64,000 nucleotides of DNA from Streptomyces sp. HUAS CB01 (GCF_030406905.1 NZ_CP129137.1:1482001-1546000); one strand, 5' to 3'; counted from the stretch's first letter, positions 1 to 10,355 are shown. Numbers and translations are program-made. Notes: a model not told the origin generated them from the sequence alone.

Positions 1-910
1 AGACGCAGCCCGAGAGCGTACGGCCCCAGTGGAACAGCTCCAGGGCGTGGAAGGTGACCTGCTGGTCCTTGCCGCCGATGCCGACCACCGTCGTCCGCCC
101 GCCGCGCCGGGTCGAGTCCCAGGCGGTACGGATCGTCACGGCGCGGCCCACGCACTCCACGGCCACGTCAGCGCCCTGGCCGCCGGTCAGTCCGCGGATC
201 TCGCGGGCGGTTCCGTCGGACGCGACGACGAAGTCGGTGGCCCCGGCGGCGAGGGCGAGGCCCTCCTTCGCGGGCGAAACGTCCACGGCGATGACCTTCG
301 AGGCGCCCGCGATCCGGGCCGACTGGATCGTGGCGAGCCCGACTCCGCCGACGCCGAGGACGACGACGGACTCCCCCTCTCGCACCCGGGCCGAGTGGTG
401 CACCGCACCGTAGCCGGTGAGGACCGCGCACCCGAGCAGGGCGGCGTCGGTGAGCGGCACCCCTTCCGGGAGCGGCAGTACGCAGTTCGCCGCGACCACG
501 GTCTCCTCGGCGAAGGCGGCGACGTTCAGCCCCGGATGGAGTTCGGTGCCGTCCTCGGTGACGGCGTGGACGGCGCCGGCGCCCCTGAGCGCTCCGGCGC
601 AGAGCCACACCTCGCCGAGGGAGCAGTGGTGGCAGCGCCCGCAGGACGGCGCCCAGTTGAGCACCACGGCGTCGCCGGGGGCGACATGGGTGACGCCCTC
701 ACCGACGGACACGACCGTGCCCGCGCCCTCGTGCCCGAGGACGGCGGGGACCGGCACCTGCATCGTGCCGTTGGACAGGGACAGGTCGGAGTGACAGACC
801 CCGGCTGCGGCGAGGCGCACCCTCACCCGGCCGGGGCCGGGCTCGGGCAGTTCGATGCCGGTGATCTCCAGGGGGGAGCCGACGGCGGGCAGGACTGCGG
901 CGCGGACCAC
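1..910 (-). CDS. Zn-dependent alcohol dehydrogenase (3' end outside window)
   Basis: Medium-chain, zinc-dependent NAD(P) alcohol dehydrogenase; 303 codons lie in the window and the C-terminus is cut by its left edge. The catalytic zinc ligands are visible as CHSD (Cys39) and GHE (His60-Glu61). Four structural-zinc cysteines follow at 90, 93, 96 and 104, and a GVGGVG Rossmann loop lies further on. The GTG start at 910 is preceded by GGGAG and lies 17 bases after the stop of the aldehyde dehydrogenase, so the two are probably one transcript that oxidises an alcohol and then its aldehyde. The substrate cannot be read from the sequence. Confidence 0.9.
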   Translation of the reverse strand, partial: MVRAAVLPAVGSPLEITGIELPEPGPGRVRVRLAAAGVCHSDLSLSNGTMQVPVPAVLGHEGAGTVVSVGEGVTHVAPGDAVVLNWAPSCGRCHHCSLGEVWLCAGALRGAGAVHAVTEDGTELHPGLNVAAFAEETVVAANCVLPLPEGVPLTDAALLGCAVLTGYGAVHHSARVREGESVVVLGVGGVGLATIQSARIAGASKVIAVDVSPAKEGLALAAGATDFVVASDGTAREIRGLTGGQGADVAVECVGRAVTIRTAWDSTRRGGRTTVVGIGGKDQQVTFHALELFHWGRTLSGCV

Positions 911-927
911 GGTGGTTGTCTCCCGGT

Positions 928-2319
928 TCAGAACTGCAGGGACTTGGTGTGCAGGTACTCGGCCAGGCCGTGCGTGCCGAGTTCACGGCCCACGCCCGAC
1001 TGCTTGTACCCGCCGAAGGGCGCCAGCGGGTTGAAGCGGCCGCCGTTGATGTCGACCTGGCCGGTGTCCATCCGGCGGGCGAAGGCGACGGCCTCGTCCT
1101 GGTCGCCCCACACGGCGCCCGCGAGCCCGTAGACCGTGCCGTTGGCGATCCGCAGGGCGTCGTCCTCGTCCTCGTACTCGATGAGCGAGACGACCGGCCC
1201 GAAGATCTCCTCCTGCGCGATGGTCATGTCCGGGGTGACGTCGGCGAAGACGGTCGGCGAGACGTAGTAACCCTTCCCGCACGGCGCCTCGGGGCCGCCG
1301 GCGACGAGCCGGGCGCCCTCGGCGACCCCGCGCTCGATGAAGCCGCGGACGCGTTCCCGCTGGCGGGCGCTGACGAGCGGGCCGAGGCGGTCGCCGGGGA
1401 CGTACTTGGCGACGGCCTCCGCGGCGAGGGCCACGGCCTCCTCGTAGTGGTCCTTGTGCACCAGCATCCGGGTCCAGGCGCTGCACGTCTGGCCGGAGTT
1501 GGACATGACGTTGGCGATGCCGACGTTCACGGCGCGGCCGAGGTCCGCCCCGGGGAGGATCACGTTCGCGGACTTGCCGCCGAGTTCCAGGGCGACGCGC
1601 TTGACCGCCCCGCCCGCGGTCGCGCCGATGCGGCGGCCGACGGCCGTGGAACCGGTGAAGGACACCAGGTCCACGCCCGGGTGCTCGGCGAGAGCCTGCC
1701 CGGCGACCGGGCCGAGGCCGGTGACGAGGTTGAACACGCCGGCCGGGAGCCCGGCCTCGTGGACGGCCTCGGCGAAGAGCCGGGCGGTGAGCGGGGTGTC
1801 CTCGGCGGGCTTGAGCACCACGGTGCAGCCCGCGGCGAGGGCGGGGGCGACCTTGGCCACGATCTGGTGGAGCGGGTAGTTCCACGGGGTGATCGCGCCG
1901 ACGACGCCGACCGGCTCGTGCAGCACGACGGAGTTGCCGACCTTCTCCTCGAAGGCGTACGAGGCGGCCAGTTCGGCGTACGAACCGGCGACGAGGAGCG
2001 GCAGTCCGGCGTGGACGGTCTCGGCGAGCTTGGGCGGTGCGCCGAGCTCGGCGGTGACGGTCGAGGCGATCTCGTCCTTGCGGGCGGCGAGCACGTCACG
2101 GAGAGCGGCGATGCGCGCGGCACGGTCCGCGGGCGCGGTCGCGGCCCAGTCGGGGAAGGCGTCGCGGGCGGCGCGCACGGCGGCGTCGACGTCCTCCGCC
2201 GAGCCGGCCGGGACATGGGCGATGACCTGCTCGTCCGCGGGATTGACCACCGCGATGGTGCCGGCTCCGGCGGCGGGGCGCCACCTGCCGCCGATGTACA
2301 TCCCGTCGTGGGCCTTCAT
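928..2319 (-). CDS. NAD(P)-dependent aldehyde dehydrogenase
   Basis: Complete 463-residue aldehyde dehydrogenase of the betaine-aldehyde/gamma-aminobutyraldehyde-like branch. PWNYP (145-149), FTGS cofactor loop (221-224), general-base Glu245 in LELGGKS, catalytic Cys279 in GQTCS and the EEIFGP motif are all present. It oxidises an aldehyde to the acid in the cytoplasm. It is the first gene of a two-gene unit with the alcohol dehydrogenase downstream. A 19-bp inverted repeat 40-60 bases upstream looks like a repressor operator. The exact substrate is unknown. Confidence 0.95.
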   Translation of the reverse strand: MKAHDGMYIGGRWRPAAGAGTIAVVNPADEQVIAHVPAGSAEDVDAAVRAARDAFPDWAATAPADRAARIAALRDVLAARKDEIASTVTAELGAPPKLAETVHAGLPLLVAGSYAELAASYAFEEKVGNSVVLHEPVGVVGAITPWNYPLHQIVAKVAPALAAGCTVVLKPAEDTPLTARLFAEAVHEAGLPAGVFNLVTGLGPVAGQALAEHPGVDLVSFTGSTAVGRRIGATAGGAVKRVALELGGKSANVILPGADLGRAVNVGIANVMSNSGQTCSAWTRMLVHKDHYEEAVALAAEAVAKYVPGDRLGPLVSARQRERVRGFIERGVAEGARLVAGGPEAPCGKGYYVSPTVFADVTPDMTIAQEEIFGPVVSLIEYEDEDDALRIANGTVYGLAGAVWGDQDEAVAFARRMDTGQVDINGGRFNPLAPFGGYKQSGVGRELGTHGLAEYLHTKSLQF

Positions 2320-2359
2320 CCGCTACTCCTTCGGGCGTGGCAAGGGGTGACCGCAGCCC

Positions 2360-2378
2360 AAACTAGCGGTGTTAGTTT
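2360..2378. promoter_or_regulatory. Inverted repeat, probable repressor operator for the ALDH-ADH pair
   Basis: AAACTA and TAGTTT are perfect complements separated by 7 bases, about 40 bases before the aldehyde dehydrogenase start. The size and symmetry fit a TetR-type site, but no TetR gene is in the window. Confidence 0.45.
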
Positions 2379-2700
2379 TTTGGCGCCAGAGTGGTCGGTA
2401 CCGGGGCGGTGTGATTCTCCCCCACCCCCCGGCGGGTGGTTCGAGGGCGCGCGTCCCGGGGGCTCTCGCACGGGGGCCCGGTGCCGGATGCGCGGGTCGG
2501 ACGACCACCGAGCACAGCCGGGCCGGCTCGGCGGTCGGCGCCATCGGCCGGTCGCCGGCGGTGCGCGGGCGATCGCCGCCGGAGCGATCGCCGCCAAGCG
2601 GCGTACGGCCGGCGGCCGATCGCCACGTCGCCGCCGCACGGCGCCGTCGTCGCCGACTCGCGCCCGCCGCCGTACGGCAGGGCCACCTCGCGCCGTCGCC

Positions 2701-3126
2701 GCCGACTCGCGCCCGCCGCCCACCCGGCGGGCCGAGAGCGGAAGGCAGTCGACGGTCCGAGACCGGACAGCGACGCAGGCGAACCGTCCGCGGCCGCTCA
2801 CCGAAGCCGCCCCGTACGGACAGACCGCACGGCGCCGCCGTCGCCGACTCGCGCCCGCCGCCCGCCCGGCGGGCCGAGAGCGGAAGGCAGTCGACGGTCC
2901 GAGACCGGACAGCGACGCAGGCGAACCGTCCGCGGCCGCTCACCGAAGCCGCCCCGTACGGACAGACCGCACGGCGCCGCCGTCGCCGACTCGCGCCCGC
3001 CGCCCGCCCGGCGGGCCGAGAGCGGAAGGCAGTCGACGGTCCGAGACCGGACAGCGACGCAGGCGAACCGTCCGCGGCCGCTCACCCAGCCGCCCCGTAC
3101 GGACAGACCGCACCGCGCCGCCGTCG
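2701..3126. repeat. Tandem repeat, three copies of a 142-bp unit
   Basis: The unit starts GCCGACTCGCGCCCG and recurs at 2701, 2843 and 2985, with a broken fourth start at 3126 and a stray piece at 2652. Copies are nearly identical; the last has lost one base (period 141). Each unit holds a short hairpin, GTCCG-agac-CGGAC. 142 is not divisible by 3, so this is a non-coding satellite or recently amplified intergenic DNA. Confidence 0.85.
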
Positions 3127-3255
3127 CCGACTCGCGCCCGTCGGCGCACGTGCTGTCTCACGGACGCCGGACGCGCCGGAGTTCCTGGGGTGTCCGGGCG
3201 TCCGGCGTCCGGCCCGCGGGGGCGAGGGTGGGGATCCCGGCCCCCGCGGGGGCGC

Positions 3256-3603
3256 TCAGGCCGGGGTCTGACCGAGCGCCGTCGGGGACGGCTGGGGCTG
3301 GCGGACGGCCGGCGGGGAGATGGACGCGACCTGGGCCCGGCCGCGGTCGACCTGCTGGCCCCCGTTGATGGCCGGGGGCACCGACTGGCCCTTCTCCTCC
3401 GGGGACTTGGCCACCGACGACCACGTACGCAGCCGGTGACTGGCCGCCTCGTCGAGACTCACCGGGGCCCCGCGCTGCTCCGCGAGCCGGCTCGCCTCGC
3501 GGCCGAGTGCGGCCACGTCGTCCCACCGCAGCCTGAGCACCACGGAGAGTTCGGCCCCGCCGTCCGGGAGCCCCTTCATGATCGGCCCGTCACCATCAGT
3601 CAT
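3256..3603 (-). CDS. Small hypothetical protein, coupled to MFS gene
   Basis: 115-residue soluble protein without a recognised domain; its N-terminal half has an acidic/aliphatic pattern and its C-terminus is Pro/Gln-rich. The ATG at 3603 overlaps the stop of the upstream MFS gene as ATGA, which suggests translational coupling and is the best evidence that it is real. It is the last gene of the CitMHS-MFS operon. No function can be assigned. Confidence 0.65.
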   Translation of the reverse strand: MTDGDGPIMKGLPDGGAELSVVLRLRWDDVAALGREASRLAEQRGAPVSLDEAASHRLRTWSSVAKSPEEKGQSVPPAINGGQQVDRGRAQVASISPPAVRQPQPSPTALGQTPA

Positions 3604-4832
3604 TGCCGCTCCTGTCGTTGAGGCACAGACGCTCGAATTCCCGGGTGTCCACTAGTACGCGGCGGGCGCTCCGGGTGTTCAGCGCGATGCCGCCCGGACC
3701 GCAGTCCCAGGCCGGCCGCCACGACGAGGAGCAGGCCGAGCATCACGAACGGCGCGGCCGTACCGGCGACACCCGCGACGACACCGGCCGAGGCCGGGGC
3801 GGCGACCTGCCCGAGGCGGTTGCCGGTGAGCCGGAGTGCCAGCGCGGTCGAACGGGCCTCGGCGGGAGCAGCCCGGACCACGGTCGTCATCGAGAGCGGC
3901 TGACCGGCGCCGAGACAGAAGCCGAGTCCCACCAGCACGAGGGCGAGCGCCCACACGGGTACGGGCAGGGCCACGCCCGCGCACAGCGCACCCGCCAGCA
4001 GACAGGTCACGGTGAGCAGTGCCGTACGGCCCATGAGCCGGATCATCGGGGTCATCACCAGCCGGCAGGCGATGGTGGCGGCCGCCCGCAGGCTCAGCAG
4101 CAGCCCCACGACCGACGGCGCGATACCCCGGTGCTCGCCGACGACGGGGAGGTACGCGGTGAGGACGTCGGTCGCCGACAGCACGGCCAGGCTGATGACG
4201 ATGCCGCCGGGCACGCCGCGGGTGCGCAGGATGCGGTGGACGGGTACCGAGGCGCGGGCGTCGCGTCGGCCGGTCGGCACGGGGCCCTCGATGCGCCACA
4301 GCGATGCGAGGGCGACGGCGGCCACGCCTGCCGAGCCGAGCAGGGCGAGTCCGCTCGTACGGGCCGTGCCGGCGCCGATCACGGCGCCGGCGGCGAGCGG
4401 TCCCGCGAGCTGGCCGAGTGAGGCGCCGACGGTGAAGTGGCCGAAGTTGCGGTCCTGTTCGTCGGGTGCCGAGCGGCGGGCCACGATCGACTGCGCCCCG
4501 ATGACGAAGCAGAGGTGACCGAGGCCCATGACCCCGCTCCAGACGGCCATCGCGGGCAGGGAGCCGGCGACCCCGCTCAGCGCGCAGCCCCCGGACATCA
4601 GGACGACGCCCGCGGGCAGCAGCGGGGCGCATCGGCCCTGGTCGGTCCTTCGGCCGAGCGGTACGGCGGCGATCAGCGGCAGCAGCGCGTACGCGCCGGC
4701 GACGACGCCGATCGCGCGCTCGTCGGCGCCGAGGGCGAGTGCCCGGTAGGAGACGGCGGGGCGCGCCATCGACACCGCCCCCTGCGCGAAGCTGAAGGCG
4801 ATGACGAGACGCAGGAGCCAGCCGCGGCGCAT
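3600..4832 (-). CDS. MFS transporter
   Basis: 410-residue major facilitator superfamily membrane protein with about 12 hydrophobic segments and a charged central loop. GRRTDQG after the second segment matches the loop 2-3 signature. The start chosen is the ATG at 4832, which shares one base with the stop of the citrate-carrier gene (TGATG); the longer open frame upstream is only the shadow of that gene. It ends in an ATGA overlap with the next small gene, so three genes are coupled. The substrate is unknown; the neighbour hints at an organic acid or a metal chelate. Confidence 0.9.
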   Translation of the reverse strand: MRRGWLLRLVIAFSFAQGAVSMARPAVSYRALALGADERAIGVVAGAYALLPLIAAVPLGRRTDQGRCAPLLPAGVVLMSGGCALSGVAGSLPAMAVWSGVMGLGHLCFVIGAQSIVARRSAPDEQDRNFGHFTVGASLGQLAGPLAAGAVIGAGTARTSGLALLGSAGVAAVALASLWRIEGPVPTGRRDARASVPVHRILRTRGVPGGIVISLAVLSATDVLTAYLPVVGEHRGIAPSVVGLLLSLRAAATIACRLVMTPMIRLMGRTALLTVTCLLAGALCAGVALPVPVWALALVLVGLGFCLGAGQPLSMTTVVRAAPAEARSTALALRLTGNRLGQVAAPASAGVVAGVAGTAAPFVMLGLLLVVAAGLGLRSGRHRAEHPERPPRTSGHPGIRASVPQRQERQ

Positions 4833-6274
4833 CAGACGATGCCGAAGAGGATTCCGGCGCCGAGTACGACGAGCGAGGTGAGCGCGGCCCACTTGACCGT
4901 GAAGCGGGTGTGGTCGCCGAACTCGACCTTGGCCATGCCGACGAGGACGTACACGGCCGGGACGAGCGGGCTGGACATGTGCAGCGCCTGACCGGCCAGG
5001 GAGGCGCGGGCGATCTCCAGCGGGGAGACCCCGTGGGCGGCGCCGGCCTCGGCGAGCACGGGGAGGACACCGAAGTAGAAGCCGTCGTTCGACATGAAGT
5101 AGGTCAGCGGCAGGCTCAGCAGTCCGGTGACGAGTGCCATGTGCGGGCCCATCCCGTCGGGGATGGCGGCGACGAGCCAGTCCGCCATGTGCTGGACCAT
5201 GCCGGTGCCGGTGAGCACCCCGGTGAAGACGGCTGCGGCGAACACCATGCCGGCGACGTTCAGGACGTTGTCCGCGTGGGCCGCGATGCGCGCCTTCTGG
5301 TCCGCCATGTGCGGGAAGTTGACGGTGAGGGCGAGGGCCGCGCCGAGGAGGAACAGCACGGGGATCGGCAGCACTTCCATGATCATCGCGGCCAGGAGCG
5401 CGACGGTGAGCGAGGCGTTGAACCAGTAGAGCCTCGGGCGCAGGGTGGGCCGCTCGGGGTCCAGGCCGCGGAAGCCGTCGCCGTCCCCGGACGTGCCGGC
5501 GCCGCCCCCCGCCGTACGGCCGGCGGAGTCCGGCGTTCCCGGCGCACCCGTGCCGGCCGGGACCGCGGCGGCCTCGGCGCCGCTGCCGCCGCCGGTCTTC
5601 ACGAGGACGGTCCCGGCCCGAGGCGCCGGCGCCTCGGCCGGCGTCAGGTAGCCGAGGCGCCTGCGCTCGCGGCGGCCGAGGACGTAGGCGAGGGCGAAGA
5701 CGAAGAGCAGCCCGACGCCGAGTGCGGGGATCATCGGCACGAAGATGTCGGCGGCATCCAGCTTGAGGGCGGTCGCGGCACGGGCGGTCGGGCCGCCCCA
5801 CGGCAGGGTGTTCATCACGCCGTTCGCGGTCGCGGCGACACCGGTCATCACCACCAGGCTCATCCCGAGGCGCTTGTAGAGCGGGTACATCGCCGACACG
5901 GTGATCATGAAGGTGGTGGAGCCGTCCCCGTCGAGCGAGACGATCGCGGCGAGCAGGGCCGTACCGACCACGACACGCAACGGGTCGGCCTTGCAGAAGC
6001 GCAGGATGCCCCGCACGATCGGGTCGAACAGGCCGACGTCGATCATCACGCCGAAGTACACGATGGCGAACATCAGCATCGCCGCGGTGGGGGCGAGGTT
6101 GCCCACGCCGTCCAGCACGTAGTCGCCGAGCTTCGCCCCCTGGCCGACGAGGACGCAGAACAGCGCGGGGACGAGGACGAGTGCCGCGATCGGCGACATC
6201 TTCTTCATCATGATCAGGACCAGGAAGGTCGCGATCATGGCGAAGCCGAGGATGGTCAGCATGGCGGGCAGCAC
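4832..6274 (-). CDS. CitMHS-family citrate-metal/proton symporter
   Basis: 480-residue integral membrane protein of the CitMHS family (citrate taken up as a complex with Mg2+, Ca2+ or similar, driven by protons). It has about 12 membrane segments and a long low-complexity Gly/Ala/Thr loop in the middle, which is often found in actinobacterial members. The start may be GTG 6274 or ATG 6262; a weak AGGAC lies before the former. It is the first gene of an operon with the MFS protein. Which metal-citrate complex is carried cannot be read here. Confidence 0.9.
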   Translation of the reverse strand: MLPAMLTILGFAMIATFLVLIMMKKMSPIAALVLVPALFCVLVGQGAKLGDYVLDGVGNLAPTAAMLMFAIVYFGVMIDVGLFDPIVRGILRFCKADPLRVVVGTALLAAIVSLDGDGSTTFMITVSAMYPLYKRLGMSLVVMTGVAATANGVMNTLPWGGPTARAATALKLDAADIFVPMIPALGVGLLFVFALAYVLGRRERRRLGYLTPAEAPAPRAGTVLVKTGGGSGAEAAAVPAGTGAPGTPDSAGRTAGGGAGTSGDGDGFRGLDPERPTLRPRLYWFNASLTVALLAAMIMEVLPIPVLFLLGAALALTVNFPHMADQKARIAAHADNVLNVAGMVFAAAVFTGVLTGTGMVQHMADWLVAAIPDGMGPHMALVTGLLSLPLTYFMSNDGFYFGVLPVLAEAGAAHGVSPLEIARASLAGQALHMSSPLVPAVYVLVGMAKVEFGDHTRFTVKWAALTSLVVLGAGILFGIV

Positions 6275-6319
6275 CTCACGTTCGTCCTTGAACTCCCACC
6301 GGAGCCGGCGGTCCGGACG

Positions 6320-6349
6320 ACGTTAGGTGCCGTCGTTTCGCGTCAACAA
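6320..6349 (-). promoter_or_regulatory. Candidate promoter of the CitMHS operon
   Basis: On the minus strand a -35-like TTGTTG (6349-6344) and a -10-like TAACGT (6325-6320) are 18 bases apart, about 45 bases before the start codon. This is consensus matching only. Confidence 0.4.
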
Positions 6350-6465
6350 GATGTCGGCGTGTGAGCAATAAGCGCAAAACCCCAGCTCAGGATGGGTGCG
6401 GGAGTCATGGGCGAGGTCGGCCGCGCGACAGGGAGGGCCACGCCGCGGACCGGCCCCTCAGGACC

Positions 6466-8706
6466 TCAGCGGGCCGGCGCCACGTCCACGGCGAAACCGT
6501 TGAGCACGGCGGTGCCGGAGAGCGGGTCGAGCAGCGAGCCGTCGAGCAACTGGTTGACGTTCACCCCCGGCCGGGCCGCCGCCACCGACAGACGGGTGCC
6601 GGGACGGTCGTGCCCCCATCCGTGCGGGAGACTCACCACCCCGGTGCGCACGTCGTCGGTGATCTCGACCGGGACCTCCAGCTCTCCCCCGGCCGCCTTG
6701 ATCCGGGCGAGGGCTCCGTCGCCGAGCCCCAGCCGGGCGGCGTCGTCGGGATGGACCTGGAGGGTGCAGCGGTTCGAACCGCCGTTGAGGGCCGGGACGT
6801 TGTGCATCCAGCTGTTGTTGGACCGCAGATGGCGGCGGCCGACGAGCACGAGCCGGTCGTCGCGAGCGCCGAGCGCGGCCCGCAGCCGCGGCAGGTCCTC
6901 GGCGATGGGGCCGGGCAGCAGTTCGACGCGCCCGCTGCGGGTCCTGAGCACCTGGGGCAGCCGCGGCCGCAGCGGACCGAGGTCGATGCCGTGCGGGTGC
7001 GCGAGCAGATCGTCGAGGGTCAGGTCGTACGGGCCGAGGCGGAGCATCATGTCGAGACGCCGTTCCGGGCCGCTGCGGCCGCTCAGCCGGCCGGCGAGCT
7101 CCCCGGCGTCCTGGCCGTGCACCGGCGACCGGGGGTCGGCGACGGCCCTGGCGAGGGAGCCCGATATGACCATGTCGTCGACGACGGACGGCTCGGCGCC
7201 GTGCATGCCGCCCACGGCCAGGATCAGCCGGGCGTGGATCTCGCACTCGTCCAGGGCGCCCTCGTCGAGCGGGATGGCGGGAGGGGTGTAGCGGACCTGG
7301 TTGCGGACGGCGAGTGCGTTGAACGAGAAGTCGTAGTGCCCACTGCGCGACGGGGGCGGCGGGGGGAGCACGACGTCGGCGTGGCGGGAGGTCTCGTTCA
7401 GATAGGGGTCGACGCTGATCATGAGGTCCAGCCCGCCGAGCGCCCGGTCCAGCCGGTCGCCGTCCGGCGCGGACAGCACCGGGTTGGCGGCGATGGTGAT
7501 CACGGCGCGGATCCGCCCCTCGCCGGGTGTCTCGATCTCCTCGGCGAGGGCCGCGATGGGCAGTTCGCCCTTGGCCTCGGGGTGGCCGGCGACCCTGCTG
7601 GCCCAGCGGCCGAGCGCGAAGCCCTTGCCGGGCGGAGCCGGTTCGGTCGCGGGCCGGGGCGCGCGGTCGTGCGCGGCGAGCGGGAAGAGGACGCCGCCGG
7701 GCCGGTCGAGATTGCCGGTGAGGACGTTGAGGACGTCGACGAGCCAGCTGGCGAGGGTGCCGTGCTCGACGGTGCAGCTGCCGATGCGTCCGTAGACGGC
7801 GGCGGTGGGCGCGGCGGCGAGTTCGCGTGCGATGGCCCGGATGACGGCCGCGTCCGTGTCGCAGGCCGCGGCGACGGCGTCCGGGGTGAAGTCCCGCAGC
7901 GCCTCGCGCACCGCGTCCACGCCCTCGATCCGTCCGTCGAGCGAGCCGGTGTCGGTGAGACCCTCCTCGAACAGCACCTGGACGAGCGCGGCGAGCAGCA
8001 GCGCGTCCGTACCGGGGCGGATGGCCACGTGCCGGTCGGCGAGCCGGGCGGTGCGGGTGCGGCGCGGGTCGACCACGGTGAGCCGGCCGCCGCGGCGGCG
8101 CAGCGCCTTGAGCCTGCCCGGGAAGTCGGGTGCGGTGCACAGGCTGCCGTTGGAGTCCAGGGGGTTGGCGCCGAGCAGCAGCAGATGGTCGGTGCGGTCC
8201 AGGTCCGGTACGGGGATCGCGACCGCGTTGCCGAAGAGCAGTCCGCTGGAGACGTGCTTGGGCATCTGGTCGAGGGTGCTGGCCGTGAAGAGGTTGCGGG
8301 TGCGCAGCGTGGACAGCAGGACGGGCGGGTAGAGCCCGCCGGCCATGGTGTGGACGTTGGGGTTGCCGAGGACGACACCCACCGCGTTCGGGCCGTGTGC
8401 GTCGATCAGCGGGCGGATCCGGGCGGCGATGACGTCGAACGCCTCGTCCCAGCCGACCTCGCACAGTTCGCCGTGCTCGTCGCGCACGAGCGGGGCTCGC
8501 AGCCGGTCGGGGTCGGAGTCGAGTTCTCCGAACGAGGCGCCCTTGGGGCAGATGAACCCCTCGCTGAAGACGTCGGCGCGGTCGCCGCGGACCGTGGCGA
8601 CCCGCTCGCCCGCGCCGTGCCGTTCGACGGTCAGGGTCAGTCCGCAGGTGGCTTCGCACAGCGGGCAGATCCGCAGGGCGGTACGGGTGGCGTCGGTTCC
8701 TGGCAT
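6466..8706 (-). CDS. Molybdopterin-dependent oxidoreductase with N-terminal Fe-S motif
   Basis: 746-residue protein of the DMSO-reductase superfamily. The N-terminus carries a [4Fe-4S] motif Cys14-x2-Cys17-x3-Cys21-x31-Cys53. The catalytic molybdopterin domain follows, then a molydopterin dinucleotide-binding domain at the C-terminus (SNNSWMHN and LPHGWGHD regions). No twin-arginine signal is visible, so it is probably cytoplasmic, like actinobacterial formate-dehydrogenase-like enzymes. The ATG at 8706 has GGGGAGGG just upstream; the longer open frame to 9607 is a shadow of hmgA. It is transcribed alone and divergently from hmgA. Substrate unknown. Confidence 0.9.
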   Translation of the reverse strand: MPGTDATRTALRICPLCEATCGLTLTVERHGAGERVATVRGDRADVFSEGFICPKGASFGELDSDPDRLRAPLVRDEHGELCEVGWDEAFDVIAARIRPLIDAHGPNAVGVVLGNPNVHTMAGGLYPPVLLSTLRTRNLFTASTLDQMPKHVSSGLLFGNAVAIPVPDLDRTDHLLLLGANPLDSNGSLCTAPDFPGRLKALRRRGGRLTVVDPRRTRTARLADRHVAIRPGTDALLLAALVQVLFEEGLTDTGSLDGRIEGVDAVREALRDFTPDAVAAACDTDAAVIRAIARELAAAPTAAVYGRIGSCTVEHGTLASWLVDVLNVLTGNLDRPGGVLFPLAAHDRAPRPATEPAPPGKGFALGRWASRVAGHPEAKGELPIAALAEEIETPGEGRIRAVITIAANPVLSAPDGDRLDRALGGLDLMISVDPYLNETSRHADVVLPPPPPSRSGHYDFSFNALAVRNQVRYTPPAIPLDEGALDECEIHARLILAVGGMHGAEPSVVDDMVISGSLARAVADPRSPVHGQDAGELAGRLSGRSGPERRLDMMLRLGPYDLTLDDLLAHPHGIDLGPLRPRLPQVLRTRSGRVELLPGPIAEDLPRLRAALGARDDRLVLVGRRHLRSNNSWMHNVPALNGGSNRCTLQVHPDDAARLGLGDGALARIKAAGGELEVPVEITDDVRTGVVSLPHGWGHDRPGTRLSVAAARPGVNVNQLLDGSLLDPLSGTAVLNGFAVDVAPAR

Positions 8707-8931
8707 GGGGCCCTCCCCGGGGCGGCGGCAGCGATGACGCACGGGCACCGGTGAGCATACCGACCGGTACGAACGTTGGGGAGGCCCTTCGATCGTGCCC
8801 GCACGGCCGGCGCCCGAGCCGCGCCCGGCGGCTCCACGCCGCCACCCACCCGGCACCGGCGCCGCCGCCCGCCCGGGCGACTCCCACCCACCCCGTCCGG
8901 GCGGGCTCGCCACGGCGGCGGAGTGCTGCCG

Positions 8932-8961
8932 TTGACTGGGGCCACCCGGCAATCCTACTGT
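8932..8961 (+). promoter_or_regulatory. Candidate hmgA promoter
   Basis: TTGACT (8932-8937) and TACTGT (8956-8961) are 18 bases apart, 41 bases before the hmgA start. The -10 box lies in the left arm of the inverted repeat described next, which would let a repressor block polymerase. Confidence 0.5.
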
Positions 8962-8974
8962 CGACCATAGGATT
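8951..8974. promoter_or_regulatory. 24-bp inverted repeat at the hmgA promoter, probable operator
   Basis: AATCCTA and TAGGATT are perfect 7-base arms around a GTCGAC core, giving 20 symmetric positions of 24. It overlaps the -10 region of hmgA. Tyrosine-catabolic genes are commonly controlled by IclR-type repressors; that one acts here is inference. Confidence 0.55.
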
Positions 8975-9002
8975 CCTTGGACCGGACGCATCGGGAGTGC
9001 GG

Positions 9003-10331
9003 ATGAGCGGTATCGAGCAGGCGAGGAAGACGGCCGAAGGGCTGGAGTACCTGTCGGGGTTCGGCAATGAACACAGCTCGGAGGCCGTCCCGGGAGCTCT
9101 GCCGCTCGGGCGGAACTCGCCGCAGCGCGCACCTCTGGGGCTGTACGCCGAGCAGCTGAGCGGCAGCGCGTTCACCGAGCCGCGTGCGCACAACCGCCGC
9201 TCCTGGCTGTACCGCATCCGGCCGTCGGCCGCCCACCCCCCGTTCGTCCGCACCGACAACGGCGCCCTGCGCACCGCGCCGTTCACCGAGACCGTGCCGG
9301 ACCCGAACCGGCTCCGCTGGGACCCGCTGCCGGAGCCCGCGCCCGGCACGGACTGGCTGGCCGGTCTGTGGACCCTCGGCGGGAACGGCGACGCCACCCA
9401 GCGCACGGGCATGGCCGTGCACCTGTACCACGCCGACGTCTCCATGGAGCGTCGGGTGTTCAGCGACGCCGACGGCGAGCTGCTGATCGTGCCCGAGCAG
9501 GGCGGGCTGCTGCTGCGCACGGAGCTGGGCCTGCTGTCCGTGGAACCCGGCGAGGTCGCGCTGGTCCCCCGCGGCGTGCGCTTCCGCGTGGAACTGCTCG
9601 CCGACACCGTCCGGGGCTATGTCTGCGAGAACTACGGACAGCCCTTCACCCTGCCCGAGCTGGGCCCGATCGGCGCCAACGGACTGGCCAACCCCAGGGA
9701 CTTCCGGGTCCCGGTCGCGGCGTACGAGGACGTCGAGGGCGCCGTGGAGGTGGTCAACAAGTTCTGCGGCAACCTGTGGACCGCCACCTACGACCACTCG
9801 CCGCTCGACGTCGTCGCCTGGCACGGCAGCCATGTGCCGTACGTCTACGACCTGCGGACGTTCAACGTCATGGGGACCATCTCGTACGACCACCCCGACC
9901 CGTCGATCTTCACGGTGCTCACCTCCCCCAGCGACACCCCGGGCCTCGCGGGCGTCGACTTCGTGGTGTTCGCGCCGCGCTGGCTCGTCGGCGAGGACAC
10001 CTTCCGGCCGCCGTACTTCCACCGCAACGTGATGAGCGAGTACATGGGCCTCATCGAGGGCGCCTACGACGCGAAGACCGCCGGAAAGGGAGGCTTCGTC
10101 CCGGGCGGCGGCTCGCTGCACAACATGATGTCCGCGCACGGGCCCGACCGGGAGACCTTCGACAGGGCGAGCGCCGCCGAGCTCAGGCCGCAGCGGATCG
10201 ACGACGGTCTTGCGTTCATGTTCGAGACCCGCTGGCCGGTCACCGCCACCGCCCAGGCGGCGAACGCGGACCACCTGCAGAGGGCGTACGACGACGTGTG
10301 GCAGGGTCTGGAGCGCCACTTCCGGTCCTGA
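9003..10331 (+). CDS. hmgA: Homogentisate 1,2-dioxygenase
   Basis: 442-residue Fe(II) ring-cleaving dioxygenase that converts homogentisate to maleylacetoacetate in tyrosine and phenylalanine breakdown. The family is recognised by the N-terminal [12 protein letters not shown] motif, the PRG cupin strand, the [13 protein letters not shown] segment and the metal-site region with [16 protein letters not shown]. Length is normal. The ATG at 9003 is chosen over the upstream in-frame codons because homology begins there; the longer frame runs into the promoter. It stands alone at the head of a plus-strand group. No HPPD or fumarylacetoacetase gene is nearby. Confidence 0.97.
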   Translation: MSGIEQARKTAEGLEYLSGFGNEHSSEAVPGALPLGRNSPQRAPLGLYAEQLSGSAFTEPRAHNRRSWLYRIRPSAAHPPFVRTDNGALRTAPFTETVPDPNRLRWDPLPEPAPGTDWLAGLWTLGGNGDATQRTGMAVHLYHADVSMERRVFSDADGELLIVPEQGGLLLRTELGLLSVEPGEVALVPRGVRFRVELLADTVRGYVCENYGQPFTLPELGPIGANGLANPRDFRVPVAAYEDVEGAVEVVNKFCGNLWTATYDHSPLDVVAWHGSHVPYVYDLRTFNVMGTISYDHPDPSIFTVLTSPSDTPGLAGVDFVVFAPRWLVGEDTFRPPYFHRNVMSEYMGLIEGAYDAKTAGKGGFVPGGGSLHNMMSAHGPDRETFDRASAAELRPQRIDDGLAFMFETRWPVTATAQAANADHLQRAYDDVWQGLERHFRS

Positions 10332-10355
10332 GGCCGGATCTGATACGGAGTTGCC

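Larger units (their letters stand above)
2320..3255. other. 936-bp region without a gene, mostly repeat
   Basis: Apart from the operator near 2369 and the 142-bp tandem repeat, I see no gene. Long open frames cross the region on both strands, but the repeat unit is not a multiple of three, so its copies are read in different frames. None of the frames has family features. Confidence 0.7.

Noticed and set aside
2701..3126. The 142-bp repeats as a CRISPR array
   Set aside because: The units are contiguous, long and nearly identical, with no spacers and no cas genes.
916..3621. 901-codon plus-strand open frame opposite the dehydrogenases
   Set aside because: Antisense shadow of the ALDH gene continued through the 142-bp repeat; composition is Arg/Gly/Asp-biased and no family is recognised.
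6361..8754. 797-codon plus-strand frame opposite the molybdopterin oxidoreductase
   Set aside because: Antisense shadow produced by high GC; the minus-strand protein has full cofactor motifs.
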